From Rhizobium etli_C (GTDB lineage: Bacteria > Pseudomonadota > Alphaproteobacteria > Rhizobiales > Rhizobiaceae): a stretch of 64,000 nucleotides of DNA. The position numbers were made by a program, and so were the translations under genes. The DNA is taken from NCBI RefSeq assembly GCF_014198605.1, contig NZ_JACIHU010000001.1; one strand, 5' to 3'. Of this stretch, positions 34,456 to 43,100 are shown piece after piece; within the stretch, counting starts at the first letter, position 1, and each line of letters starts with the position of its first letter. Under the pieces are notes generated by a model. It searched no databases and was not told the DNA's origin. It saw only the letters and a list, made by a program, of their open reading frames with translations.

Positions 34456-37112
34456 TGGCGGCTGAGGTCAAGACAACCTGCCCCTATTGCGGCGTCGGCT
34501 GCGGCGTTATCGCCACGGTCGACGAAGCCGGCGCCGTCAGCGTCAAGGGAGATCCCGAGCATCCGTCGAATTTCGGCCGGCTCTGCTCGAAGGGTTCGGC
34601 GCTTGCCGAAACCATCGATCTCGACGGCCGGCTTCTTTATCCCGAAATCGCAGGCGAACGCTGCGATTGGGGCGAGGCGCTCGATCTGGTCGCCCGGCGT
34701 TTTTCCGAAACGATCGCCGAGCACGGACCTGATTCCGTTGCCTTCTACGTCTCCGGCCAGTTGCTGACCGAAGATTATTACCTCGCCAACAAGCTGATGA
34801 AGGGGTACATCGGTTCGGCCAATATCGACACCAATTCAAGGCTCTGCATGTCCTCGTCGGTGGCCGGGCATCGCCGCGCCTTCGGCGCCGATACCGTGCC
34901 GGGGACCTATGAGGATATCGAACTCGCGGACCTCGTGGTGCTCACCGGCTCCAACCTCGCCTGGTGCCATCCCGTCATCTACCAGCGGCTGGCCGCCGCA
35001 AAAGCAGCGCGGCCGAACATGCGCATCGTCGTCATCGATCCGCGCCGGACGATGACATGCGATATCGCCGACCTGCATCTGGCCATCCGCCCGGACGGCG
35101 ATGTCGCGCTGTTCATGGGGCTCCTCGCGCATCTTTCGACAAGCCCTGCGATCGACCAGAATTATATCGCCTCCCATACGGAAGGCTTCGCCGGCGCCTT
35201 TGCGGCCGCCGCAGCACTTGATATAAACGATCTCCTCGAGCGGACCGGCCTGCCGGCCATGCAGATCCGGGAATTCTTCCGTCTGTTCGAGACGACGTCG
35301 AAGGTGGTGACCTGCTACAGCCAGGGCGTCAATCAATCCTCCTCCGGCACCGACAAGGTCAACGCCATCCTCAACTGCCATCTGGCGACCGGCCGCATCG
35401 GCCGCCCAGGCATGGGACCGTTCTCGCTGACCGGCCAGCCGAACGCCATGGGCGGGCGCGAAGTCGGCGGTCTCGCCAACATGCTTGCCGCCCATATGGC
35501 GATCGAAAATCCTGAAGACCGCGACCGCGTTCAGCGTTTTTGGGAATCGCCGGTCATCGCCGCAAAACCCGGTTTGAAAGCGGTCGACATGTTCCGCGCG
35601 GTGGACGACGGGCGCATCAAGGCGCTCTGGATCATGGCCACCAATCCTGTTGTCTCGATGCCGGACGCCGATAGCGTCGAAAGCGCGATTGCCGCCTGTC
35701 CCTTCGTCGTCGTCTCCGACATTCTGCGAGAGACGGATACGGCCCGGCACGCGCAGGTGCTTCTGCCCTCGCTCGGCTGGGGCGAGAAGGACGGCACCGT
35801 CACCAATTCCGAACGGCGCATTTCCAGGCAGCGGCCGTTTCTCGGCATTCCCGGCGATGCCAAGGCCGACTGGTGGCAGCTTGCGGAAGTCGGACGCCGC
35901 ATGGGATTTTCCGCCGCCTTCGCTTTCGATGCGCCGGCCGAAATCTTCGCCGAACACGCCGCCCTTTCCGCCTTTGAGAACAACGGCAGCCGCGACTTCG
36001 ACATCGGCGCCCGCGCCGGCATGACCGGCACCGCCTACGACGAACTGTCGCCGTTCCAGTGGCCACAGGCGGCAGGGAGCGCGCCCGGCATCACCCGCTT
36101 CTTCGCCGATGGCGGTTTCTACCATGCCGATGGCAAGGCTCGCTTCGTTGCGGTGGAAGCACCGGCAACCGATCGCACCAATGCCGATTTCCCTTTTACG
36201 CTGAATACCGGGCGCATCCGCGACCAGTGGCACACGATGACGCGAACCGGAAAGAGCGCGCGGCTTTCCGCCCATATCGCCGAACCCTTTGCCGAGATCC
36301 ATCCGCGCGACGCGATCGAGACCGGTATATCGAGCGCCGGCCTGGTCGAGATCGACAGCCCGCACGGCAAGGCGATCGTGCGGGCGCTGGTGACGGATCG
36401 CCAGGCGCGTGGCGGCATTTTCGCGCCGATGCACTGGAACGACCAGTTCGCCGCAAAAGCGCGGATCGACGCCGTGGTAGCGCCGATCACCGATCCCGTT
36501 TCCGGTCAGCCGGCGTCAAAGAATGTTGCCGTCGCCGTCCGGCCCTTCCCCGCCGCGCATTACGGCTTCGCCGTCTCGGCGACCAAACCCACCACGCCTG
36601 ATGCCGCCTATTGGGCGCGGGCGAAAGCCGAGGGCGGCTGGCGGCTGGAGCTTGCCTTCGAAGAAACTGTCGAGGACTGGACGGCCTGGTGTCGCGCGGT
36701 TTTCGCCATCCCTGGCGAAATCGAACCGCTCGGTTATGCCGACCGGCAAACCGGCGACCTCCGGCTCGCCTTCTTCGACGGCGAGACCCTGCTCGCCGCG
36801 CTGTTCCTCGCTCGCGAGCCGGTCGCCGTGGCGCGCAACTGGGCGATCTCGCAGCTCTCCGCCACGCATGGCGACCTCAGGAAACGCTTCGCGCTCGTCG
36901 CCGGCCGTCCCGGGGCCGGCAGACCGGATCCGGGCGCCACCGTCTGCTCCTGCTTCAGCGTCGGGGTCAACCAGATCGCCGCCGCCGTGCGCGAGGGATG
37001 CCACAGCGTCGAGGCGGTCGGCAAGGAAACCAGCGCCGGAACCAATTGCGGCTCCTGCCGCGGCGAAATCGGCAGGATCATCGATCGCTGTCTGGCCGCG
37101 GCCGCGGAGTGA
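34455..37112 (+). CDS. nasA: Assimilatory nitrate reductase, molybdopterin catalytic subunit
   Basis: 885 residues; reduces nitrate to nitrite. N-terminal [4Fe-4S] ligands are C9, C12, C16 and C44 (TTCPYCGVGCG; RLCSKG). Mo-bis-MGD binding follows (NSRLCMSSSVAG, GSNLAWCHP, and GTDKVNAILNCHLATGRIGR). The MGD C-terminal domain carries NTGRIRDQWHTMTRTGKS, and a C-terminal BFD-like [2Fe-2S] domain has C831-x-C833 and C865-x2-C868 (VCSCFSVG; NCGSCRGEIG). The fused BFD domain is usual in the NasA/NasC group. No separate electron-transfer subunit and no siroheme synthase gene follow, so siroheme must come from elsewhere. Confidence 0.95.
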   Translation: MAAEVKTTCPYCGVGCGVIATVDEAGAVSVKGDPEHPSNFGRLCSKGSALAETIDLDGRLLYPEIAGERCDWGEALDLVARRFSETIAEHGPDSVAFYVSGQLLTEDYYLANKLMKGYIGSANIDTNSRLCMSSSVAGHRRAFGADTVPGTYEDIELADLVVLTGSNLAWCHPVIYQRLAAAKAARPNMRIVVIDPRRTMTCDIADLHLAIRPDGDVALFMGLLAHLSTSPAIDQNYIASHTEGFAGAFAAAAALDINDLLERTGLPAMQIREFFRLFETTSKVVTCYSQGVNQSSSGTDKVNAILNCHLATGRIGRPGMGPFSLTGQPNAMGGREVGGLANMLAAHMAIENPEDRDRVQRFWESPVIAAKPGLKAVDMFRAVDDGRIKALWIMATNPVVSMPDADSVESAIAACPFVVVSDILRETDTARHAQVLLPSLGWGEKDGTVTNSERRISRQRPFLGIPGDAKADWWQLAEVGRRMGFSAAFAFDAPAEIFAEHAALSAFENNGSRDFDIGARAGMTGTAYDELSPFQWPQAAGSAPGITRFFADGGFYHADGKARFVAVEAPATDRTNADFPFTLNTGRIRDQWHTMTRTGKSARLSAHIAEPFAEIHPRDAIETGISSAGLVEIDSPHGKAIVRALVTDRQARGGIFAPMHWNDQFAAKARIDAVVAPITDPVSGQPASKNVAVAVRPFPAAHYGFAVSATKPTTPDAAYWARAKAEGGWRLELAFEETVEDWTAWCRAVFAIPGEIEPLGYADRQTGDLRLAFFDGETLLAALFLAREPVAVARNWAISQLSATHGDLRKRFALVAGRPGAGRPDPGATVCSCFSVGVNQIAAAVREGCHSVEAVGKETSAGTNCGSCRGEIGRIIDRCLAAAAE

Positions 37113-37128
37113 AGGCAGAAACTGTTGA

Positions 37129-37794
37129 TCAGGCCGCGTTCGCGACGATGAGCATCTTATGGTCGGCCGAGATGCGCACCGAGATCTCGTCGTAGGATGA
37201 CAGGGTCGGATGCGGCGTCTCCATCTTCTGGTTATGGGTAGCCGTCACCACCATGACATCGGCGCCTGCCGCCTCGCCGGCGATGATGCCGGCTGCGACA
37301 TCCTCGAACACCAGGCAATCCTGCGTGCTGACACCGAGGCGTTCGGCGCCGAGAATATAACATTGCGGATCGGGTTTACCGACCTTCACGTCCTCCGCCG
37401 TCACCATGAATCTCGGCACCGGCAGGCCCGCCGCCTCCAGCCGCCGGTGGGCAAGGCGCATCGGCGAGGACGTCACGATCGCCCAGCGATCCGGCGGCAA
37501 TGAACTCAGAAACGCAGCAGCGCCGGGAATGGCGACGACATCGCTGACATCGGCGATTTCAGCCTCGGTCACGAGCCGTGATTCCTGTTCGGGGTCGACG
37601 CCCGGCAGGTTCAGCCGGGTGATCGTGTCGATGCCGCGCGATCCATGCATTTTCGGCAAAAAGTCGGCGACATTGAGCCCGTGCCGCCTTGCCCAGTCGC
37701 TCCACACCCGCTCGGCCGCACGGATCGAATTGAGGATGGTGCCGTCCATATCGAACAGAAAGGCGGCATAAGGCTTCTCGAAGCCACGGGGCAT
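37129..37794 (-). CDS. HAD-superfamily sugar-phosphatase-like hydrolase
   Basis: 221 residues, haloacid dehalogenase subfamily IA. Motif I AFLFDMDGTILNS (nucleophile and acid Asp), motif II AIVTSSP, motif III/IV KVGKPDPQCYILGAERLG and LVFEDVAAG. It resembles small sugar-phosphate phosphatases; the substrate is not assignable. Start ATG 37794 (MPRGFEKPYAAF) places motif I at residue ~11, as usual; longer in-frame starts up to 37884 exist but encode no recognisable domain. Convergent with nasA (16 bases apart). Confidence 0.85.
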   Translation of the reverse strand: MPRGFEKPYAAFLFDMDGTILNSIRAAERVWSDWARRHGLNVADFLPKMHGSRGIDTITRLNLPGVDPEQESRLVTEAEIADVSDVVAIPGAAAFLSSLPPDRWAIVTSSPMRLAHRRLEAAGLPVPRFMVTAEDVKVGKPDPQCYILGAERLGVSTQDCLVFEDVAAGIIAGEAAGADVMVVTATHNQKMETPHPTLSSYDEISVRISADHKMLIVANAA

Positions 37795-37922
37795 CGGCTG
37801 GGACAAAAGGCTGAATCCTTCGGGAAAAAGAGTCGGGTGGCGATCGCTAGACGCGATGAAACGGCAAATCTCCATGTTTTGCAAGCTTTCGATCGTGGAG
37901 GCGACGATGTCGCAAATCTGCC

Positions 37923-38240
37923 CTAAAAAGCGGCGGTGCCCGAAGCCGCGATCAGGTCGCAGGAGAGGCGGAGGCCGATCCGGTCATGGCAGAGGTCGCC
38001 GGTGCGAGCGGCAAGCTCCAGTTCGGCCGGCGCGTCGGCCCCCAGATAGGACTGTGCTGTCGGATCGACGCGCGTCGGAATGGCGGTCCATAACAAGGGA
38101 CGGCTGACGTCGATCGCGGAAACGCCGGCTTTTTCGCCGCCCGTCGCCGCGGAGGCGATCGCCATGCCACCTGCCGTCAAAGCAAGTGAAAGCGCAATCT
38201 GCAGACCGATATCTGCGGCCTCGCGGGGAGAAACGAACAT
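37923..38240 (-). CDS. Hypothetical protein, 105 residues, possibly membrane-anchored
   Basis: One hydrophobic segment near the N-terminus (IGLQIALSLALTAGGMAIAS) that may be a signal anchor, then a soluble part with two cysteines (GDLCHDRIGLRLSC). The ATG at 38240 follows AGAGG. No family recognised. Supported by the ribosome-binding site and lack of a competing frame. Confidence 0.5.
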   Translation of the reverse strand: MFVSPREAADIGLQIALSLALTAGGMAIASAATGGEKAGVSAIDVSRPLLWTAIPTRVDPTAQSYLGADAPAELELAARTGDLCHDRIGLRLSCDLIAASGTAAF

Positions 38241-38426
38241 AGTGGCCTCTTGCTGCGGATTGGCGTTTCGTCATGCCCTAAGACAGGCAGTGGCAGCGAT
38301 CCAGCGGCTTCGCCCGTTAAGGTTTATGCGTAACCATGCAAGGCCAGCGTGCAGGTTTTTCGCAAATTTCGGAACAATGATTCCGTGACGCAGTTACACC
38401 AGGGCCATCCAAGATGAAAATCAAAG

Positions 38427-38438
38427 GAGGATATCCTC
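38427..38438 (+). promoter_or_regulatory. Palindrome covering the ribosome-binding site of the exported protein gene
   Basis: GAGGATATCCTC is a perfect 12-base palindrome directly abutting the ATG at 38439 and containing the GGAGG core. A 4-bp stem is weak, so effects on translation are speculative. Confidence 0.3.
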
Positions 38439-38765
38439 ATGACCAGATCCCTGATTGCCGCTTCGCTGCTCGCGATCGGCATGGCATCGTCGGCCTTTGC
38501 CCAGTCGAACCCCGATCCGATCGGGCCGACGAATGGCGGCTCGACCGATCCGAGTTCGGGTAACTATTCGTCGGATTACACCAACAGCGATAACGGCATG
38601 TATCCAGTGCAGGTCGCTCCGGTCGATCCGACCACGACGCAAAGCATCGGCCGGCCGCAAACCATGGAATGCCCCGGCATGCCGCAGCAGATGTCGGGCG
38701 TCGACACCCGTGGCGGTCAGAGCGGCGCATCGATCAGCGAAGCCTGCCGCGAATACGACAACTGA
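38439..38765 (+). CDS. Small exported protein, 108 residues
   Basis: Signal peptide MTRSLIAASLLAIGMASSAF-AQ. The mature chain is acidic, Ser/Gly/Asn/Pro-rich (SNPDPIGPTNGGSTDPSSGN) with two cysteines (MECPGMPQQ; SEACREYDN). AAAGGAGG precedes the ATG. Followed by an intrinsic terminator. No family recognised; a periplasmic location is inferred. Confidence 0.75.
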   Translation: MTRSLIAASLLAIGMASSAFAQSNPDPIGPTNGGSTDPSSGNYSSDYTNSDNGMYPVQVAPVDPTTTQSIGRPQTMECPGMPQQMSGVDTRGGQSGASISEACREYDN

Positions 38766-38787
38766 GCAGGCCTTCGCCCGCTTTGAG

Positions 38788-38815
38788 AAAAGGCCGGTTC
38801 ACGCCGGCCTTTTTC
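38788..38815 (+). terminator. Terminator after the exported protein gene
   Basis: Perfect hairpin AGGCCGG-TTCACG-CCGGCCT followed by TTTTTC, 22 bases after the stop. Confidence 0.85.
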
Positions 38816-38847
38816 ATGTCGCGGCGATCACCAAAAGCCTTCTTCGT

Positions 38848-38890
38848 GGCAGCCTGAAAATCGATTCCGATTTTCGGGCCGATGCGCTAG
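38848..38890. repeat. Short rhizobial palindromic intergenic repeat
   Basis: Contains GAAAATCG-ATTC-CGATTTTC followed by GGGCCGATGCGC, a motif I recognise as recurring between genes in Rhizobium. A diverged copy occurs at ~15798-15845. It lies between a terminator and cfa. Confidence 0.5.
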
Positions 38891-39056
38891 CTTTCTAGGA
38901 CAATGGCCGGAGGCCGCCCCGAGCACATCGTCACGGATGTATCGTCGTCCCTAACCGGCAAAAAAATGCTGGAGGAGGAGAGATGAGCAAGCGCAGGATT
39001 GGAATCTGCTGGCCCGCGATGCGGCAACGCTGACGGCCGACAACATATCCCGTCTG

Positions 39057-40241
39057 GTGAAGGGTCTGCCATTCAAGGCCAAGCTGGCGCTGCGCGGACT
39101 TCTGCGCATGCAGCACGGCTCGCTTGCCGTCACCTTGCCCGATGGCCGCAGGCTGCTGATCGAGGGCAAGCAGGCGGGGCCGAAGGCGGCCCTCAGCCTC
39201 AACAACTGGAACCTTGCCTACCGGGCGCTGACAAGCGGCACGATCGGGATCGCAGAAACTTATATGGACGGCGATTGGGACAGCCCCGACGTCGCGGCCT
39301 TCCTCGAGCTCTTCCTCGTCAATGGCGAGGCGGCGCACAGCTACGCGCATGGCAAAAGCGGCGTCGGGCGCCTGGTCGAGCGTGTCCGCCATTGGATGAA
39401 CGCCAATACCAAAGCGGGCTCGAAGCGCAACATCGCCGCCCATTACGACCTCGGCAACGAATTCTACAGGCAATGGCTCGACCCGAGCATGACCTATTCC
39501 TCCGCTCTCTATTCCACCGGCGCCAACGACCTGCAATCGGCGCAGAATGCCAAATACCGCGCGCTTGCCGAGGCGACCGGCATCAGGCCAGGGGATCACG
39601 TGCTAGAGATCGGCTGCGGCTGGGGCGGTTTTGCCGAATTCGCGGCCGGCGAGCTGAACTGCAAGGTCACCGGGCTGACGATCAGCCGCGAGCAGCTCGC
39701 CTATGCCGAAGCGCGCATCGAAAAGGCCGGTCTTGGCGATCGCGTCGAATTCCGCTTTCAGGATTACCGCGATGAAGCCGGCCTCTACGACCGGATCGTC
39801 TCGATCGAGATGTTCGAGGCGGTCGGCGAAAAATATTGGCCGTCCTATTTCTCCAAGCTCCAGCAATGCCTGAAGCCGGGCGGCAAGGCCGGCCTGCAGA
39901 TCATCACCATCCGGCCCGAAGCCTTCGACCAGTATCGCAGCAATCCCGACTTCATTCAGAAATACGTCTTTCCCGGCGGCATGCTGCCGACGCGCAACCA
40001 CCTGGCCGAGCTCGCCGGTAAGGTCGATCTGTCACTGGTCAGGGACTTCAGCTTCGGGCTCGATTACGCCCGTACGCTTGCCGAATGGCGCGAGCGCTTC
40101 CGGTCGGTCTGGGAACGCATCCGCCCGATGGGCTTCGACGAGCGTTTCAAGCGGCTCTGGGAATTCTATCTGTTCTATTGCGAAGCCGGTTTCCGGGCCC
40201 GCAATATCGATGTGCGCCAGGTGGTGTTCTCGCGCAGCTGA
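39057..40241 (+). CDS. cfa: Cyclopropane-fatty-acyl-phospholipid synthase
   Basis: 394 residues from GTG 39057. SAM-dependent enzyme converting unsaturated acyl chains of membrane phospholipids to cyclopropane forms, typically under acid or stationary stress. SAM motif HVLEIGCGWGGFAEFAAG near residue 186; family motifs include AHYDLGNEFYRQWLDPSMTY, SIEMFEAVGEKYWPSYF and KYVFPGGMLPTR. The 5' end looks damaged: a strong GGAGGAGGAGAG site and ATG lie at 38983, but that frame stops after 16 codons. The real frame is open and protein-like upstream of the GTG (WNLLARDAATLTADNISRLV) and lacks a start. A 1-nt loss near 38989 would explain it. Abuts the convergent SDR gene with no gap. Confidence 0.88.
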   Translation: MKGLPFKAKLALRGLLRMQHGSLAVTLPDGRRLLIEGKQAGPKAALSLNNWNLAYRALTSGTIGIAETYMDGDWDSPDVAAFLELFLVNGEAAHSYAHGKSGVGRLVERVRHWMNANTKAGSKRNIAAHYDLGNEFYRQWLDPSMTYSSALYSTGANDLQSAQNAKYRALAEATGIRPGDHVLEIGCGWGGFAEFAAGELNCKVTGLTISREQLAYAEARIEKAGLGDRVEFRFQDYRDEAGLYDRIVSIEMFEAVGEKYWPSYFSKLQQCLKPGGKAGLQIITIRPEAFDQYRSNPDFIQKYVFPGGMLPTRNHLAELAGKVDLSLVRDFSFGLDYARTLAEWRERFRSVWERIRPMGFDERFKRLWEFYLFYCEAGFRARNIDVRQVVFSRS

Positions 40242-41075
40242 TCATTCCGCCGGATGCGGTGTCGTCGGATGGTGACCGGCCGATGACGGCCGTTCGCGCC
40301 AACCGGTCAAGCGGTTCACCAGCGGGAAATAAGCGCCGTAGGGAAGCAGGCGCGCAAGCTTCAGCATCGTGGTGAAGCGCCCGGGGAAAGTGATCTCGAA
40401 CGCCTGCGATTTCAGTCCGGCTGCGATCTGCCGGGCTGCCTCCTCGGGCGACACCAGCGCCGTCATCGGCAAGGCGCTCTTGCCTGTCGCCGGGGCATCG
40501 ATGAAGCCCGGGCTGACGAGTTGGATGCGGATGCCCATCTTGTCGAGATCGAATTTCAGACATTCGGCCATGTTGATCAGCGCCGCCTTGGTGGCGCCAT
40601 AGGCCGCCCCCGTCGGCAGGCCGCCATAGCCGGAAACGGAGGAGACGATGGCGATCTGTCCCTGCCCTTTCGCCTTCATATGGCGGATCGCCGGCAAGAG
40701 ACAGTTGACGACGCCGGAAAGATTAACGGCGAAGCTCTTTTCGAAATCGGCGCGGTGCAGGTCCTCGGCATGAACAGGCAGATAGACGCCGGCATTGAGG
40801 ATCGCCATGGCGAGCGTGCCGTGCTCGTATTCGATGGAGGCAATGACATGCTCCATGTCCTCGGCATCGGTGACGTCGCCGTCGAGAACGACGATGCTGC
40901 CGTTAAGGCCGCTGGCCTCGGTCTGCAGTTCGACCAATTTTTCATGGCTTCTGGCTGTGACGGCGACCTTGTATCCCTCGCTGGCGAGCTTCAGCGCAAG
41001 CGCCCGCCCGATGCCGGAACTCGCGCCCGATATCCAGACGATTCCATGTTCGGGACGGGCGATGAAATCACGCAT
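40242..41075 (-). CDS. Short-chain dehydrogenase/reductase
   Basis: 277-residue classical SDR, NAD(P)-dependent. Cofactor motif WISGASSGIGRALALKLA, NAG motif AILNAGVYLP, and catalytic Ser with YGATK (SSVSGYGGLPTGAAYGATKA). It lies tail-to-tail with cfa and just downstream of the ChrR-like gene. In Rhodobacter, SDR and cfa-type genes belong to the RpoE-ChrR singlet-oxygen regulon, so a link is possible but inferred. ATG 41075 follows GGAGGA; the longer frame to 41129 is rejected. Confidence 0.88.
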   Translation of the reverse strand: MRDFIARPEHGIVWISGASSGIGRALALKLASEGYKVAVTARSHEKLVELQTEASGLNGSIVVLDGDVTDAEDMEHVIASIEYEHGTLAMAILNAGVYLPVHAEDLHRADFEKSFAVNLSGVVNCLLPAIRHMKAKGQGQIAIVSSVSGYGGLPTGAAYGATKAALINMAECLKFDLDKMGIRIQLVSPGFIDAPATGKSALPMTALVSPEEAARQIAAGLKSQAFEITFPGRFTTMLKLARLLPYGAYFPLVNRLTGWRERPSSAGHHPTTPHPAE

Positions 41076-41174
41076 GACATGTTCCTCCGGCTCAGCCTGA
41101 CCAACACGAAAACAGGTCCGGAAGTTCACATCTCCTCCCGGATTTACGGCTCTATCACACCATTGTGGCTGCTT

Positions 41175-41819
41175 TCAGCCGATCAGGTCGCCGATCAACT
41201 GACGGAGGGATCCGGTGAGCTTGATCGGCCCGTCGGAAACGGCAAAGGCGATGCACGGCCTGTCCTTCTCGGCGACCGGCCGATGCTCGACCGTCTCGTC
41301 GGCAACGGAGATGTCGCCGGGACCGAAACGGCCGCGTTCATCGTTGAAAGCGCCATCAAGGATCAGGATCAGTTCCATGCCTTTATGGGTGTGAGCCGGT
41401 AAGGCCCGGCCCGGACGGATCCACATCAGGCGGACTTCGCAGCCTTCCATCCCGAACGAATATTCCTTGAAGCCGGGCAAGCGCCGGCGCCAGGGCACGT
41501 CCTCGGCTTCGAAGCCGAGGAGATCGCGCAAAGCCTGGGGAAACAGCGCCCTTTGTGGCCTCGTGGAAACATGGGATTCGGAGGCAGGAGGCGCAGAGGC
41601 AAAGATCGCAGCAAGCCGCTGGTCGCGATCGGCAATGGCGGCTTCCGGCGTGCTTTCCAGGGCTTCGTCGGCCAAAAGCTCGAGGCTACTCACCAGGCTT
41701 CGATTCTCCGGTTTCATTTGCAGATGGGATCGTACGAGCACCCGTGCCGGCCCGGGCAAGGAGCCGGCGACGTAATGCGCCATCAATGCGTCGATCGTAT
41801 CGATCTGCTCGTGAACCAT
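41175..41819 (-). CDS. ChrR-like anti-sigma/cupin protein
   Basis: 214 residues. The N-terminal anti-sigma-like segment (IDALMAHYVAGSLPGPARVL) leads into a C-terminal ChrR cupin (residues ~100-214) with intact metal-site pattern H-x-H-x3-E and a later His (PAHTHKGMELILILDGAFND; ETVEHRP). In Rhodobacter ChrR the N-terminal zinc site is His...His-x3-Cys-x2-Cys; here the His is present but the two Cys positions are Lys and Asn (VRSHLQMKPENR). No ECF sigma gene is adjacent: upstream is divergent cysK. Start ATG 41819 (MVHEQIDTID) fits the family; ATG 41870 is possible. Confidence 0.75.
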   Translation of the reverse strand: MVHEQIDTIDALMAHYVAGSLPGPARVLVRSHLQMKPENRSLVSSLELLADEALESTPEAAIADRDQRLAAIFASAPPASESHVSTRPQRALFPQALRDLLGFEAEDVPWRRRLPGFKEYSFGMEGCEVRLMWIRPGRALPAHTHKGMELILILDGAFNDERGRFGPGDISVADETVEHRPVAEKDRPCIAFAVSDGPIKLTGSLRQLIGDLIG

Positions 41820-42057
41820 GTCGGTTTTGGTCACGCCCTGTTGCTGCGTTCCGTTTCGTTTCGTCGTCATCCGTACGGGTAAAGTCAATCTTCGGATCAC
41901 CGCGCAACCGCCGGATGGCGGGCGATGCGTTTTTTCGGACAGGGAAAGCGAAATTTTGTCGTGACCGACAGAGGCATGGAATAGCATTTCTTGCCAACAC
42001 AGCCTTGTGAAGGGAAAAGACCGTTCTTAAAGTAAGAGTTCGAAAGAGGCAGATTCC

Positions 42058-43095
42058 ATGACCTTCCACCCCTCCGTCCTCGAAGCCATCGGCAATACGC
42101 CCCTGATCAAACTCAAGGGCGCCTCGGCGGCAACCGACTGCACCATTCTCGGCAAGGCGGAGTTCCTGAACCCCGGCCAGTCGGTCAAGGACCGTGCCGC
42201 GCTCTACATCATCCGCGACGCCGAACAGAAGGGGCTGCTCCGGCCCGGAGGCGTCATCGTCGAAGGCACGGCCGGCAATACCGGCATCGGGCTGACGCTG
42301 GTCGCCAAGGCGCTCGGCTACCGCACCGTGATCGTCATCCCGGAAACGCAGAGCCAGGAAAAGAAGGACGCGCTGAAACTGCTCGGCGCCGAACTCGTCG
42401 AAGTGCCCGCCGTTCCCTACAAGAACCCGAACAACTATGTGAAGGTGTCCGGGCGGCTCGCCGAGCAGATGGCAAAGAGCGAGCCGAACGGAGCGATCTG
42501 GGCGAACCAGTTCGACAACGTCGCCAACCGGCAGGCGCATGTCGAAACGACCGCGCCGGAAATCTGGAACGACACCGACGGCAAGATCGACGGCTTTATC
42601 TGCTCCGTCGGTTCCGGCGGCACGCTGGCAGGTGTCGCTGTCGGCCTCAAAGCTTTCAAGGCCGACGTCAAGATCGGCATCGCCGATCCCGACGGCGCCG
42701 CTCTCTATGAATTCTACCAGAACGGCACGCTGAAATCCGAAGGTTCATCGATCACCGAGGGCATCGGCCAGGGCCGCATCACCGCCAACCTTGAGGGCTT
42801 CACGCCGGACTTTTCCTATCGGATCTCCGATGCCGAAGCCCTTCCCTATCTTTTCGATCTCGTCGAAAACGAGGGCCTGTGCCTCGGCGGCTCGACGGCG
42901 ATCAATATTGCCGGCGCCGTCAATCTCGCCCGGGATCTCGGGCCAGGTCACACGGTGGTGACAATCCTTTGCGACTACGGCAACCGCTATCAGTCGAAGC
43001 TCTTCAATCCGGATTTCCTGAGGTCGAAGGGACTGCCCGTTCCGGGCTGGATGGCCAGGTCGTCCGACATACACGTTCCCTACGAACCCGTGTGA
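42058..43095 (+). CDS. cysK: Cysteine synthase A
   Basis: 345-residue PLP-dependent O-acetylserine sulfhydrylase, making cysteine from O-acetylserine and sulfide. Family motifs: IGNTPLIKL, the PLP lysine K44 in NPGQSVKDRAA, substrate loop EGTAGNTGIGL, phosphate-binding SVGSGGTLAGVAVG, and the late CLGGSTAINIAGAVNLA. ATG 42058. First gene of a tight plus-strand run cysK-alaX-sseA-GNAT. Confidence 0.94.
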   Translation: MTFHPSVLEAIGNTPLIKLKGASAATDCTILGKAEFLNPGQSVKDRAALYIIRDAEQKGLLRPGGVIVEGTAGNTGIGLTLVAKALGYRTVIVIPETQSQEKKDALKLLGAELVEVPAVPYKNPNNYVKVSGRLAEQMAKSEPNGAIWANQFDNVANRQAHVETTAPEIWNDTDGKIDGFICSVGSGGTLAGVAVGLKAFKADVKIGIADPDGAALYEFYQNGTLKSEGSSITEGIGQGRITANLEGFTPDFSYRISDAEALPYLFDLVENEGLCLGGSTAINIAGAVNLARDLGPGHTVVTILCDYGNRYQSKLFNPDFLRSKGLPVPGWMARSSDIHVPYEPV

Positions 43096-43100
43096 GACCC

